Assembly: GCF_018143015.1 (NCBI RefSeq)
Contig: NC_054740.1
Span: forward strand, 72,995,856 to 73,059,855
DNA length: 64,000 bases
Reading direction: 5' to 3'
Source: Lytechinus variegatus
Taxonomy: Eukaryota; Echinodermata; Echinoidea; Temnopleuroida; Toxopneustidae
Under the pieces are notes generated by a model that was not told where the DNA came from, ran no database searches, and saw only the letters and a program-made list of their open reading frames with translations. Positions 1 to 12,146 of this stretch are shown here, in pieces (within the stretch, counting starts at the first letter, position 1; each line of letters opens with the position of its first letter). Both the position numbers and the translations under genes were made by a program.

Positions 1-568
1 AAAAATTGATAAATAAGTAAAAAAAAATAATAAATTCGTTTTTTAAAATAAATATGTTAGCTCATGCCCCTTTTTAACAAATATGTTGGTAGGGCAAATG
101 CCTCATAATATATACATGATGTGTATTATTTATTTTTGGTCGACCGGAAACAACCGGAGACGGAAATCGGCAAAAATCAGTGTAGAAAAAAAGAAAATTA
201 TTTTAAACTTGAGTCTTGAGAGCAATCATCCGATAATTGACAGCGAATTGCGTCTTTAAAGGTATGTCCTGTTTTTATCATGTGTGTCGACCTATCTTAG
301 CGTAGGTCGAGAGCAATGTGAGTTTGTCTTTGTCATGTTTGTTCTTCATGGTTTTCTTATTTGTATGCATGTGTTTATGATATTTTTATAAAAGTGCACT
401 CATGATAAACACACGATGCGATTTGATTGGAACCTGGTTTTGTGTTGCTCTCTTGCTGGGGAAAACCACCGATGGCGGATCATGGGAAAACCCCGGGGAA
501 AACCCACAAGGTCACACAAAATGACAAAAATTGCAAAACGAACGAAGAAAAGGACACACACATACAAG
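1..568. other. Gene-free left edge
   Basis: AT-rich DNA without a convincing coding frame. A short segment at about 455-510 contains clustered A and C runs. I recognise no feature here. Confidence 0.5.
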
Positions 569-1049
<481 letters not shown>

Positions 1050-2268
1050 CTGTTCACTGTTGCGCTGTATTCTAAGAGTAAGCATACCCCCCTTTTTTTC
1101 CCCTTGCAGCCAGTTTTTGCGTTTACGGCCCTTTTATTGTTGGAAAATAAATACAAAAGGTCCCATTAGTCTGCCGTGCAAACCCTTTACCCTAGCTAGT
1201 TATACGGGTGTGAATTTGCAGCCTACTTATCCCTTATGCCCGGTGTTAGTAGGCCTACTGAAATCCCTCTCGCTCAATAGAAATGAAACAGGGACGTCCT
1301 TAATTGAAACAAATTATTGAAACAGCAAGTTTTGTATGTGCTAGTCTTTGCGTGGAGACACACTTGTTGAAGTTTCAACCAGGGTCTGTGCCTACAGACT
1401 AGGGTCCTATTGTTAGTTTTCAAAACCCTTCAATCCTAGCCTGACAATATACATGTAGATCATGAATAGACCGATTGATGTTTGTGGACCTACGCAGCGA
1501 CACAAACAACGCTGCGTGAAATTTTAACGGTATCAAGTTGGCCTGGGAACACGAATACTCAAAATCTGTCTCGTCGATACATGCAAAGCAAGTCATTACG
1601 AGTCTGAGCATTATTTGAAACTTTACATCCAGTTTTTGAGCATAGAGCTGAATAGTGGTTGAAGCATTGCAAGGAGCGCCAAGATCTGGGTTGTCGATCA
1701 CTTCAAGTTAGTAAAGTCACTGTAGTAAGTATAATAGCTAGGCAGTAGCTTTCGTTTTTCAATAACCACAAAAATGTTATTACTCATATCATTAGAACAG
1801 TATACGCAGGTAGAAAGACAGATGTTAATGGAATAATTAACATTCAAAGGAGTATTTGTTGAATAATATACAGATCTGTTTGTTTCACGATTAATGTCAA
1901 TCATGTTTGGGTTTTGGAGGTGGTATACTCGAGGTCTACTCTGTCAAAGTTTGGTTATTGTCGAAAAGAAAATAATGTTCAACCATATAGTTATATGGGT
2001 CGACAGATTCCCGAAAAGAACCCCCTGAAAAAATGGTCGATATATTTTCAGCCTGTTAAATCTGAAAAGCAAAAGAGAGGTTAACCGAAGCTGGTGTACA
2101 TTTAATTTGCTCAAGCTTCTTTCCTAGAAGGATAACAATCAGCAAAAACAAAACAAAGGGTATGATCGTTTCCAAATTCAGAAACAGAAGGAGGGTGTGT
2201 GCGTACATTATCCCAGCCCTTCCATTTGTACGAGATCTATAATAAATGCAACACTCTTGATTTGATGT
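1050..2268. other. Gene-free interval
   Basis: A minus-strand frame of 93 codons (1420-1701) shows no recognisable family or splice context. I see no other structure. Confidence 0.5.
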
Positions 2269-2276
2269 ATTTTACT

Positions 2277-3185
2277 CCCGGGGGGGCCACTTCCATTCAC
2301 GAGTGGATACCATGCGCGACCATGGGGTCTCGAAAAGCAACCTAAACACGTAATTTCCATATTCTGAAAATGCACCCCTTAACAAGTATTGGCGTGTGAA
2401 ACACTACTCTTAACTATGGAAGCTTAAAAGTGCCACCGAGATGTTGAGATAATTATCCTGGGAAGTCGACATCATGATAGCAAAATATCAGATGACGAGA
2501 TCCTGGATCTCATCATGTTGACATCTTTTAGAAGAGATGATGAGATGACAAGATCCCCGGATCTCGTCATGTCGTCATCTTTTAGAAGAGATGGTCAGAT
2601 GACAAGATCTTCGATCCATGATCATGTCATCTAATCATCTCTTCTAAAAGGTGTTGACATGATGAGTTCCGGGATCTTGTCATCTCATCATCTCATCTTA
2701 AAGATGTTGACATGATGAGATTCGGGATCTTGTCATCTCATCATCTCTTCTAAAAGATGTCAACATGATGAGATCTGGGATCTCGTCATCTTATCTTTTG
2801 CTATCAAGATGTCGACTTCCCGAGATAATTATCTCAACATCTCGGTGGCACTTTTAAGCTTCCATACTTAACAAGTATTGGAAACAAAACGATACTCTTG
2901 GCAAATATTCCCTGAAATGAACCCCTAAACAAGAACAGGAATGTTTTATTGTTACGGGTCCTTTATAAAACATTTTATTTTTGTTTTATCATCCCCGCAA
3001 ATTCGACCCTAAACACGTAATTTTCCTAGCGAAATAGATACCCTTTTTTCATTATTTTTGTGTTTTTGACACCCTTATCACGTTACGTACGTAACGTGCC
3101 CTATCGTAAAAAGGAACATCCTCTTTACGTGTTTTTTGGTCGCGCATGGTATCCACTCGTCAATGTAAGTGGCCCCCCCCCCGGG
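2277..3185 (+). mobile_element. hAT-like MITE, family A copy 1, with nested foldback insertion
   Basis: The element runs from CCCGGGGGGGCCACTTCCAT to a matching inverted end (ATGTAAGTGGCCCCCCCCCC then GGG), with inner inverted repeats around GAGTGGATACCATGCGCGAC. It is flanked by exact 8-bp direct repeats ATTTTACT (2269-2276 and 3186-3193). No transposase is present. A second element (2415-2866) is inserted in it. Three other copies of family A lie in this window. Confidence 0.88.
2415..2866. mobile_element. Foldback element (family B) nested in MITE A
   Basis: The ends TATGGAAGCTTAAAAGTGCC and its inverse are near-perfect, and the inverted repeat continues through almost all 452 bp. The body is made of roughly 40-bp units of the GATGAGATGACAAGATC type. 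CTTAAC occurs on both sides (2409-2414 and 2867-2872); the uninterrupted family A copies have only one, so this is the probable target duplication. There is no coding capacity. Confidence 0.85.
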
Positions 3186-3269
3186 ATTTTACTGCAACTG
3201 ACGACAGTTAAGACTGATTGACCGATGTTCATCTTTCATCTGAATATCTAAACCTGTGACTTGCGAACA

Positions 3270-3715
3270 AATATGTCGGAGCGCAGAAGGAGGGAGGGGG
3301 GGGCGTTGGCGACGGAAGCCAAAAAAATTAAGGGTGTGTCCATGAAATTTTGGGATGGACACAGGTAAAAAATTGGACAAGCGCCCTCAAAAAAGGTTAC
3401 CAACCTAAATTTTATGCGTTGCTGACCAAAAATTTTTGACAAGCAGAAAAAAAAAAGTCATCAACCTAAAATTTAAAGGGGGTGGGAAACACAGGGGGTC
3501 CATGTGAATTTAGGGGGGGACGCAGGAAAAAAAATTGACGAGCCCCCCCCCCCCCAAAGAAAAAAAGAAAAAAAAGGTTATCAAAAAAAATTTAGGGGCC
3601 GGGGACCGTCCCCCCACCTAAAATTTAGGGGGGACACGTCTTCCCCACCTAAAAATTAGGGGGCACGTCCCCCCATCCCCCCGCTTCCACCGCCTATGGG
3701 GGGGTCTTTTTATCT
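3270..3715. repeat. G-rich degenerate repeat tract
   Basis: The sequence repeatedly alternates G or C runs with variants of CCTAAAATTTAGGGGG, several of which are short palindromes. It looks like a degraded simple or transposon-derived repeat. No coding frame is credible. Confidence 0.6.
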
Positions 3716-4497
3716 GGCAGCCATCATAATTTATTGACTATCCTAACGTAGATCTAAAAAGTAATGAACGTGAAACCAAAAGCTGCATAAATTATTAATA
3801 CCATTTGTGGGTAGATGACTCATATGTTTATAAATCAGTAATTGAATATGGCCCCGAAACCGATAGATCAGTTTTGTGTATAGTAAGAGGGCCATTGGGA
3901 ACTGGCGTATAAATATTGAGGAATGGGGGCTAACCGCCCCCCCCCCCCTCCAGATCGAATTATATACACAATGACTGGCTGACTCGTGACTGTTTATAGA
4001 ATCTCCAAGTACGACCATGGACCTATTGATTTTACTCATTACGTCAGTGGGGCTCGGTCGCAATATAAGAAGAATTCAAAGTCTATAATAATAAGAATTA
4101 GACTTGATTTCAAAATGGTAGAATAATGTCGCTTGATCGCAAAATATTGCCCCACTAGCCAGGTCCTGCCCATCAATATGTTCTGGCCCATTACGCCTCT
4201 GGTATTCTCCAATCAAGATGATCAGTACAGCTCACGCACTACTCTGTAAATTATTCATTTATTCCCCTTATACATATTAAATGCAAATAAAGGATCACCC
4301 TCTCATCTTGCTCATAAAGTGCGGACAAACTGTGCAGTCTGAAGTATTGGCATTACCCTGATTACCGAAGCTCAAAAAAAGCTTCTTCATGTTCAGTCCT
4401 ATCATTTCCTCAAGGAGTCAAAACGGCTTTTACATTCTCTGTCTTTGCTATTCGGCAATCGTAATCTTGTCTCATCCTTTAATATTTTTTTTTGTAG
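3716..4497. other. Region upstream of LRR receptor 1
   Basis: This is mostly unremarkable DNA with a C run at about 3938. It ends in a pyrimidine-rich acceptor (TTTTTTTTGTAG at 4497) just before the first coding exon, so part of it is probably a 5' UTR intron. The promoter and first exon are not identifiable. Confidence 0.45.
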
Positions 4498-4507
4498 TAG
4501 AATCAAG

Positions 4508-6271
4508 ATGTTCAAGACGAGAATCATGTTCTACCATCTGTGTGTCCTGTTTGTCCTTTTTTCCTGCCTGGCGACTACCCCTGCGGCAGCTACAACCTGT
4601 GGTCAGTTGTGTCACTATGTCCCCTGGGCCAGAGATGCAGACTGTTCCAGCAGACACCTACGCCGTATTCCAGAGGAGTGCGTTGGCTCGAAGGCTCTGA
4701 ACTTGAACAGGAACAACATTTCGGAGGTTCCTAGCAGAGTTTTTAGTCCTTTCCATCATTTGAAGTATCTCCAGATATTGGGAAGCCAAGTTAGAACGGT
4801 ACTGAGCTAGCTTTTAACTCTTCGATTTAGATAGAATTCATGTTTGATAATTAGGCCGCTCTCAATTTATGCGTTTAAAAAAAATGCATTTTAAAACATT
4901 TTTTTTTGCTTTATAATGAGTTTTTCTATATGATTATTTTACTGGACCTTCCGCAATGCACAATTATGTCTTAAACGTCAATAACGCTCTTATTTACTAT
5001 GATGTGATCGATTCGTATCTAAGCTTGATTAAAAATAATTATTCAAATCTACGATGGCCCTTTTATGATTAGACGATAGTAACTTTACTGTACGTTAATT
5101 GGATCTGACCAAGAAATACCTTGCTGCAGCATTTTTTTAAGAACACGGAAGTAGGAAATGACTAACGCGTTTCCTTTCCGCCATTGTATTGTTATATAAT
5201 CAAAGCTCTCTTCAAGTTTGGACAACGCGTGATTAAGAACAATAATCGAATGATGTATTCATTGTGACATTTTTTTGTTTGCTATATTCACAGGTACAGG
5301 CAAACTCTTTCGGCGGAGCTAAACGGCTGAAAAGCATCAATCTCATGTTCAATGTCATCACTGTACTACCAGAACACTCCTTGAACGATACGGATAGCCT
5401 GAGATGGGTGTATCTGACAGGTAACCGGATCCAGACAATAGCGTCGGGGGTCTTTCAGGAAGTACCTCAGATTGAGATGCTGTACTTGGATGACAACCAG
5501 TTGGATCACCTGGATGAGGGTGTCTTCCAGGGTCTATCTAAATTGCAACGACTGCTTTTGGGTGGCAACAGACTACAGGAAATCTCAGGCAGCACATTCA
5601 GAGGTGCTGCAGGACTAAAATACATCGACCTCTCAAGGAACCAGCTCCGCGTACTGTCAAGGGACACGTTCCAAGGTCTGAGGAACTTGAAGACGATCAA
5701 TGTAGCCTCCAACGGATTGACAAGCATATCTGCAGGTACCTTTTCCTTCAGCGAGCTCACCTCCCTCAACATCTCAAGCAACGACCTGACTACCCTTCCT
5801 TTGGAACAGCACGAACTTGCCTCCCTGGATGAGATAGACGCTAAGGGTAATCCTTGGAATTGTGACTGTTCCTTGGACCACTTCCGAGAGACTTTAATAT
5901 CGATTTCCAACAACAAAGGAGTGACGTGTAAACAGCCTTCCTCAAGGGCTGATACAAACATTGTCTCCTACACCAGTCTCTGCATCGCTCCTACGCCGCG
6001 TATTCCAGACATAACGGAGAAGCCGAAAAAGTCCTTCCAGATGGGACCGGATACCAATGAGGAGGATCCAGAAGTAGAACAAGTTGCTCCCTCTGGAGGA
6101 TTTCCTCCAGAGATCATAACGCTCATCGTTGTATTAACCATTGCCTCCATAGCACTCTTTGCCATCGCTTTGTTCCTTGCCGTATTCGTTGTTCGTCCTG
6201 TGCTTCAAAGAAGACGTAACAAGAAACTTGAAATGACGAAAGATGAAAAACCCAAACCTCAGCAAGTGTGA
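4508..6271 (+). CDS. LRR receptor 1: short-tailed LRR type I membrane protein (2 exons)
   Basis: Coding exons are 4508-4798 and 5294-6271, joined by a phase-0 intron (donor GTACTG, acceptor TTCACAG); the product is about 422 aa. The join restores an LRR repeat that neither side completes alone. In order: a signal peptide (about residues 1-28); a cysteine-rich LRR N-cap with CGQLC, YVPWARDADC and IPEEC; about ten 24-residue LRRs; an LRR C-cap starting NPWNCDC with later cysteines at VTC and SLC; an acidic stalk (NEEDPEVE); one membrane helix at about 371-397; and a tail of about 25 aa rich in R and K without tyrosine. The start ATG follows a probable 3' splice site at 4497, so a non-coding 5' exon should lie upstream. 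The N-cap matches receptors 2 and 3 (C-x3-C, W-[GA]-[KR]-[DE]-A-x-C, IP-[EQ]-EC), making it a divergent paralog. Its LRR region is split by an intron, unlike theirs. The role, ligand binding or adhesion at the cell surface, is inferred. Confidence 0.88.
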
Positions 6272-7430
6272 ACGATTGAAATACTTGTTGTTTACGTCGC
6301 GTTTACGGATGCCTTACATGAGGGCAAACTGATGTGTGTATGATGCAAGATGTATCCTAAAACTTGTCAGAAAAGGAATAACCACCACTGGAATATGTTT
6401 GGAGTGAAATTGACCGTGCATAGCTTAGTATTTAACTAACTGTGAATTTTTCTACTCGGATTGCATATATTTCTTATCAGTTTTATCATTTGTTTCGTTT
6501 TCTTTCACACTCTCACATTGAAAGGACATTTACATGCCTATCAACTGTATTCAAAATGATGTATTGGCTAGTTATACATGCATACAATGATTTATTGCCA
6601 GTTAGGGACTAATAATGACATTAATCTTTAACTTAAACATATGTAGGTATAAAATTGAGCTGTACATACAATTTAGAATGTACGAAGAAAGGAAGTATAC
6701 ATTTTATAGATTTATTTTTATATACCTTTGTAAAGGACGATAATATTAAAAAAACGTTGAGTTTATTGTTTCTTACCCTTATTTTGGGGATTAGTCCATT
6801 CTGGCCTGTTAAACGTCCTTGTAAGACATTTCTTTTTCTAGATATTTCTTTTATGTTTTCATTTCCGTCTGATCCTTTTCTATCCATTTAATATCCTTTC
6901 TTTGCAAGCTGTAACTCGATCTTTTCCCTTTGTCTCTTGTTCCATTTCTTTCTTTTTTCAGTCTCTTTCGTCCCTTTCCCAACTTTTACATCTTGCCTTT
7001 GACATGGCCCTTGGAAGCGGGGTAGCTGTAGCACCCTCAAGAGTTGTCTGGCTGTGCTTGACAGGCAGCACCTTGGGCAGCACCCCTTGAAATAAGGTTG
7101 TTTTACTGAAGTAACGCAGTTTGTATTATGTGCAATGTTTATTAACTATTCATTATAAGTTTATCACTTATGTATAAAAGTTTGATTATCGAAATCAAAT
7201 AAAAAGATTTTAAAACGAATTCAATTCCTTTGTCAAAATTCATCATTCTCTCTCCCTCTCTCTTTCTTTTATTTTCACCTTTATTTAATGGCCCCAGTGT
7301 CTAATTGTTCCTTGGTATCACGCATGATCGACCAACAATGGGTCTGCACGAAGAAGACGGGTTCATCGGTGAGGATTCAATCAAGTATGAAAAAGAGGAC
7401 CAAAATAAAAATGAATTTCAACATTTTCTG
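6272..7430. other. 3' UTR of LRR receptor 1 and flank
   Basis: The probable 3' UTR runs to about 7215. A strong acceptor-like site (TTTCTTTTTTCAG at 6961) is followed by 42 open codons with no tyrosine motif or similarity to the paralogs; I do not annotate it as an exon. Confidence 0.5.
7198..7203 (+). terminator. Probable polyadenylation signal of LRR receptor 1
   Basis: AATAAA lies 927 bases after the receptor 1 stop, in AT-rich DNA and before the next transposon. It is the first perfect signal I noticed after the stop, so the 3' UTR would be about 950 bases. No cleavage site can be proved from sequence. Confidence 0.45.
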
Positions 7431-7581
7431 GGGACCGTTTCATCAACATTTTTGTCTGACAAGTTGTCAGATCTGACATCTTTCCTTGATTCTGATTGGC
7501 TGAGAGGATAGTAACTGTCGGATAAAATGGGACTTGTCGGATAAAACGTCCGACAAGTCCTTTCATGAAACGCTCCCCAGG
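7428..7581. mobile_element. Small MITE, family C copy 1
   Basis: The ends CTGGGGACCGTTTCATCAAC and GAAACGCTCCCCAG are imperfect inverted repeats. Inside is the palindromic pair around ACTTGTCGGATAAAACGTCC. The same element lies in opposite orientation at 29961-30114. There is no coding capacity. Confidence 0.75.
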
Positions 7582-7625
7582 TGTGTTTTTTCACACCCCT
7601 TGAAAAAAGCAGCCTTTCACAAATC

Positions 7626-7941
7626 AGGGTTCCCACAGTCATGGAAAATCCTGGAAAAATTTGTGGTCATTATCATGAAAATCGGGGAACTGAAAATTTG
7701 TGAAAAGCCATGGAGAAGTCATCGAATTGCATCAACCTTCTGGCTATGGCAACTTTCCAGTTTGACGTGTCTCGCAACTCTCATACACTGACGATCCTCT
7801 GTTATTACTATTGGTGTACATGATAACCATTTCCCCCAGTTTTGAGACATCCAAAATTCTACATAACTCCCGGGACGTCACGAGAAGTCATGGAAAAACC
7901 AGCAATTTAGTTATGTTAAAGTCACGGAATGTGGGAACCCT
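7626..7941. mobile_element. Non-autonomous element with AGGGTTCCCAC termini
   Basis: It begins AGGGTTCCCACAGTCATGG and ends GGAATGTGGGAACCCT, with internal CATGGAAAA repeats in both orientations. This resembles hAT-type elements with GGGTTCCCAC ends. No clear 8-bp flanking duplication is visible, so the copy is probably old. Confidence 0.65.
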
Positions 7942-8254
7942 TCGAATGGCATTGTGGTTATTTATGTGGTGTCCCGGTTTATAATGTATTTATTTCACCC
8001 TGATGCAAGCGCTTTATGCGCGGAATCGGATCCAGCGTTCTCAAATGGTGGAGGGGGGTGGGGAGGAATGTATTCACATTTTTTTCCTAAAATCGACGAA
8101 CAGAAAGTAAGACTGTGTCAAAACGATAAGAATATTACTCGATGGCTTCGCGCACTCGCAGCTTTTTTTTTGAAAATTTCCCCCATACGCCATGTCTGGC
8201 CCCCACAGCATGCAAGTTAAGCGTCGATGAGACTTCGTGATTTTTTGTGGGAGG

Positions 8255-10492
8255 GGCAGTAGCTAGGATTTTTTGTGGGGGCACTCTGGGATATCACTTT
8301 AATGGGGGCAACGTTTTTTTTTCTGTGTGTGTGTGTGTGTGTATGTGTCGCAGGGGCAGCTCCAGCTTTCGCCAATATGAGGTGAGGCCCGACATAATTT
8401 CTCCGTTCGGTCGCTCAAAGTTGATTTTTGTTTCTTTGAAAGGGTAGTCCTCACAGTCACCTTTTAGCTTTATGCTATAAAAAACATGAAACACTTTGAT
8501 AAGCCTAATGTAAAAGTGCGGGCGCGAAGCGCGAGCTATTTTTTATTTTCTTTTTTTTTACTTTCATGTATTTTGTCCTGAAAATTCAACAGTCTGGGCA
8601 ATTTTTGTGATCCTGAACAAGACGCAAATGTAACTATATAATTACTGCGAACGCCTTGTGCGATCAGGAATTTTTAATGTTCTGGTTTGATCGGAAAGGG
8701 ATCTGCTATACAGTATTAAGGAATGATTGCAGTTACCCATGAAGACGATACATATTTAAAATTAAAAAATTGTCATTCTCCGCACTTTTTTGTCATCATG
8801 AAGGGATAGGTATGTAATTATTGATGCGAGCCGCGGGGGAAAAAAAATTGAGATTTCAGACCTAAAAACGGAACATTCTATTCGTGTTTTGAAAATCATG
8901 AACTATTTGGCATCTGCCTACATTAATAATGCGAGCATGATCCTAAACTGCATAATATTAGCACATTTTTTATAGAGAACAGGCTGCCCATATCAATAAA
9001 CATACGGTGCCCCTGTTCTATATTTAGACCTTGAAACTGGGCACTCTATATATTTTTTAATCATGAAGATCAATAATGACAGCTTGAAGCGCGAGCTGAA
9101 AACATTTATATTCCGATCTGAAAAGGGGTCAATTTAGTCATTAGGAATCATGAAAATTTTATTTTCTTATTTATTATTCTAATATGCTTAATGAGTGCGT
9201 GGACTCTGTTGATATTAAGGCTTGAAAACTATATATTTTGAGCATTTTGTATTCAAGAATCGGACGTATGAGTTAATCATTTTTTAACAGTTAATGCAAG
9301 CACAAGCAATTTTTTTTGTAAACTGTAATGAAAAGAGGATTTTAAGTAGCTTTTAATAAAATAGATATATAGGTATATATAACTTACCAATCAAAATGCG
9401 ATTGAACATCACTAGTTGATAGACCTGCGTTTTGACAATTACATCTGAAAATTGATACTTTGAAGACTGTATGAAATACACGAAGACAATAGGAACTTGG
9501 CAAAATAAAATAATGAGACCATGCAGCGTGATCTAAAATGTTTATAGGCCTATTCAAACCACAAAACTGACATTTTACAGATCACTTAAGGGTACTCCGA
9601 ACTGAAAATATTTATATCGAAATAAATAGAGTAAAATTAAGAGAGCAAAATACTGAAAATTTCATCAAAATCGGATAACTAATAGCAAAGTTATTGAAAT
9701 TTTAAGTCAAGCGATATTTTGTGAAAAAGGTGAAATGCACGTCATCATGAATATTAATTAAGTGTGCTGATGATGTCACATCCCCACTTCCCTGTCTCTT
9801 ATGTTACTACATGAAATCATGATTGTTTATTTGTTCATACTTGTGTGAATAGTATGTCTCTTTGTAATGAAATAAGTTGTAGTAATAATTAATTTATACA
9901 CTAGATCAATTGTCAATTCATTTTTTTAAGTTCTTGGTAGAAAGAAATATGAATAAACTCAATTTGATATAATAAAATACAAAAGAACAAGTGGGGATAT
10001 GACATCATCAATTTGCTCATTTAATGTTCATGATGACTGTGACATGCTAGAACCGTTCCACCGGATTTATGCAAATCTTTAAAATCTCATAACTTTGTTA
10101 TTCAGTGTCCGATTTTGATCAAATTTGAGTGGTTTGTTTGTCCAATTTTTCTCTTTCTGTTTAAAAAAAATATTATTTTCAGCCCGGACAATGAAAGATC
10201 GATGTCCTAGCTGTAGTATGTTTTGCATATCGACTTCAAAATTTGATATCTTAAGCAACATATCAGCCTATTGAGCAAGATATGCATCTAATCGAACAGA
10301 CAATGCGAGCGCGAAGCGCGAGCGAAAAATTTATAGTGACCTCACCTTATTCTATTCACTCGTCTTCCTCCTCTTATTATCCTCGTCTTTTTCCTTCCAT
10401 CTTCCCACTTTTTTCTTTCTCCCCCTTTTGTTTTCTCTCCGCCATTTTTTTCAGGGGGGGGGGGCACGTGTCCCCCGTAGTTACGCTCCTGG
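8255..10492 (+). mobile_element. hAT-like element, family D, older copy with nested insertion
   Basis: The sequence is collinear with the complete copy at 12147-13486: a degraded start (CAGTAGCTAGG), an internal GCGCGAAGCGCGAGC motif, the segment TTTTGCATATCGACTTCAAA, the CAGCCTATTGAGCAAGATAT block and a degraded end (CCCCCGTAGTTACGC). A foldback element of about 600 bp interrupts it at 9591-10188. No transposase is visible. The edges are approximate. Confidence 0.7.
9591..10188. mobile_element. Foldback element nested in the hAT-like copy
   Basis: The two halves are inverted copies: TGATGATGTCACATCCCCAC at 9768 pairs with GTGGGGATATGACATCATCA near 9990. ATCAAAATCGGATAACTAAT near 9666 pairs with the inverse near 10097. 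AACTGAAAATATTT at the left end pairs with AATATTATTTTCAG at the right end. The flanking sequence continues without this block in the copy at 12147-13486. Confidence 0.8.
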
Positions 10493-12138
10493 GGTCCTCT
10501 CTACAGGAAAAGGGAGTTTGGGAAGAGAAGATCCTTACATCCCAAAGGTTGCTATATATAATTCGGGGGGGGGGGCACAACTCCAACCCGCTGGGACTGT
10601 GTGGCACTGTTTTCATTTCCAATGAGATTCGAACTCTTTTAAGAATTATTCATGTTATTTGTAAAATTTTATTTGTATCTGAAGTTTTTATATTTGCAAT
10701 TGAAATTAACTACTATTCAAAATGTGTACTCGTCGCTCCAATAGTGTTAGTTCAACATAATTTTCCAAACTTTTCATCAAATCTGCTGAGCGTATTGTGG
10801 TATTCTGTGATTTGTAAAATAACCTTAAAAACGGACATACTGAATATTTTCCACATGCACTCATCGGAGCAAAATTGCATCTTGTTTTGCTTGCGAGTTT
10901 TAAGTCTATTTTATGATTTTGTGGAACCAAACACTTATTGATTCAGTGATTATCATAATTATTTTCGTTCTTAAAATAAATATTTACATAGGGATATGTC
11001 CTATAAATATCTCTGTAAATATTGATAATATTTGATGACACTACTTCCTCATATTTTGGATTAAGAAATCATTTAGTTCATATTCATACGAACGCCTTGA
11101 TTTTTAACTGAATTTATTATCTAGTACTATTGCTTGATTAATTTTCTAGTGCTCGACACTGCATGTATGGGGATGGGGTAAGGGCAGAATTCAATTTCAT
11201 GACCTATTTTTGCCGGGAAAGTTCTTTCAGAAAATAATGATGATGGCCCTAGCTCGAAGTTTTCCAGATACACCAGCGGTGCTAAGAATATTTCATTTTA
11301 GGGGGTTAAACTTGATAAGAATAAAGTTTCCGTTGTATCAAATTTATTTTGTTTTCCATATATAGCTTCAGCAATACCATGCAAAATAGTTCAACTTTTT
11401 TTTTCAATTTGGTCTACTTACAGCAGAGATATCGTGAACATCCGACATATCTATAATAATGGTAATTAATATGTGTGAATCCAAGTAAATGCCACTAGTT
11501 TTTGACAGTATGCTTGTGCAGTGTCGTTTATATTTAGAGGGGCATGTATGGCAAATGAGGCAAAGTGTCTCAAAAGCTGCGAGCGAGCGAAGCAAGCGAC
11601 CATTAGGTTACCAGGCAATCAAACTAAGTTTGAAATTGTTGCGACCCCTGCAACTTTTTAAATCGATATTTGATATAAAATACAAATTTGTTCATGGTTT
11701 TGATTTTCAGATTTTGTTCATAAAAAATGCATGAATTAATGAACGAAAACAAAAATGGAATGAAAATACTGACTTCATCACTTATAAAATAAATATTTGT
11801 TTGAGATTTTGACCCCCCCCCCACCCACAAAAAATAGAAAATAAAATAATATTTCACCTTCATCCGTTTTCCTGTCCGTTCCTTTTATTTTCTTCATAAA
11901 TGATCTTGTGCGTGAAACTTTCTGGACCCCACCCCCACCTGTACGCCAGTATGCATGTTGGATCCAGGGGCACAAGCGTAACCCTCTCGCCAACGTCGTA
12001 TAAATACGATGTGTACGTAAACAATTCTAGACTTCAAAACATCCCGTGACATCAAGTAAATGGAATGCGGAACGTGTACTTAACATTATATAGGTAATTA
12101 AAAATCACAATTAATGCGAGGGTCGTTATGTTAACTCC
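10493..12138. other. Gene-free interval with C/G runs
   Basis: Mostly AT-rich. Homopolymer G or C runs occur at about 10563 and 11813. A motif GCGAGCGAGCGAAGCAAGCG at about 11579 resembles the internal motif of family D. I see no gene. Confidence 0.5.
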
Positions 12139-12146
12139 GACGTGTA

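Noticed and set aside
6962-7090. Possible extra 3' exon of LRR receptor 1
   Set aside because: The acceptor is good and the frame fits a weak donor at 6266, but the peptide lacks tyrosine motifs or the EW-NF module and the donor is poor.
8255-10492. LTR or other virus-like element
   Set aside because: No long direct terminal repeats and no reverse transcriptase, integrase or capsid motif; none was seen anywhere in the window.
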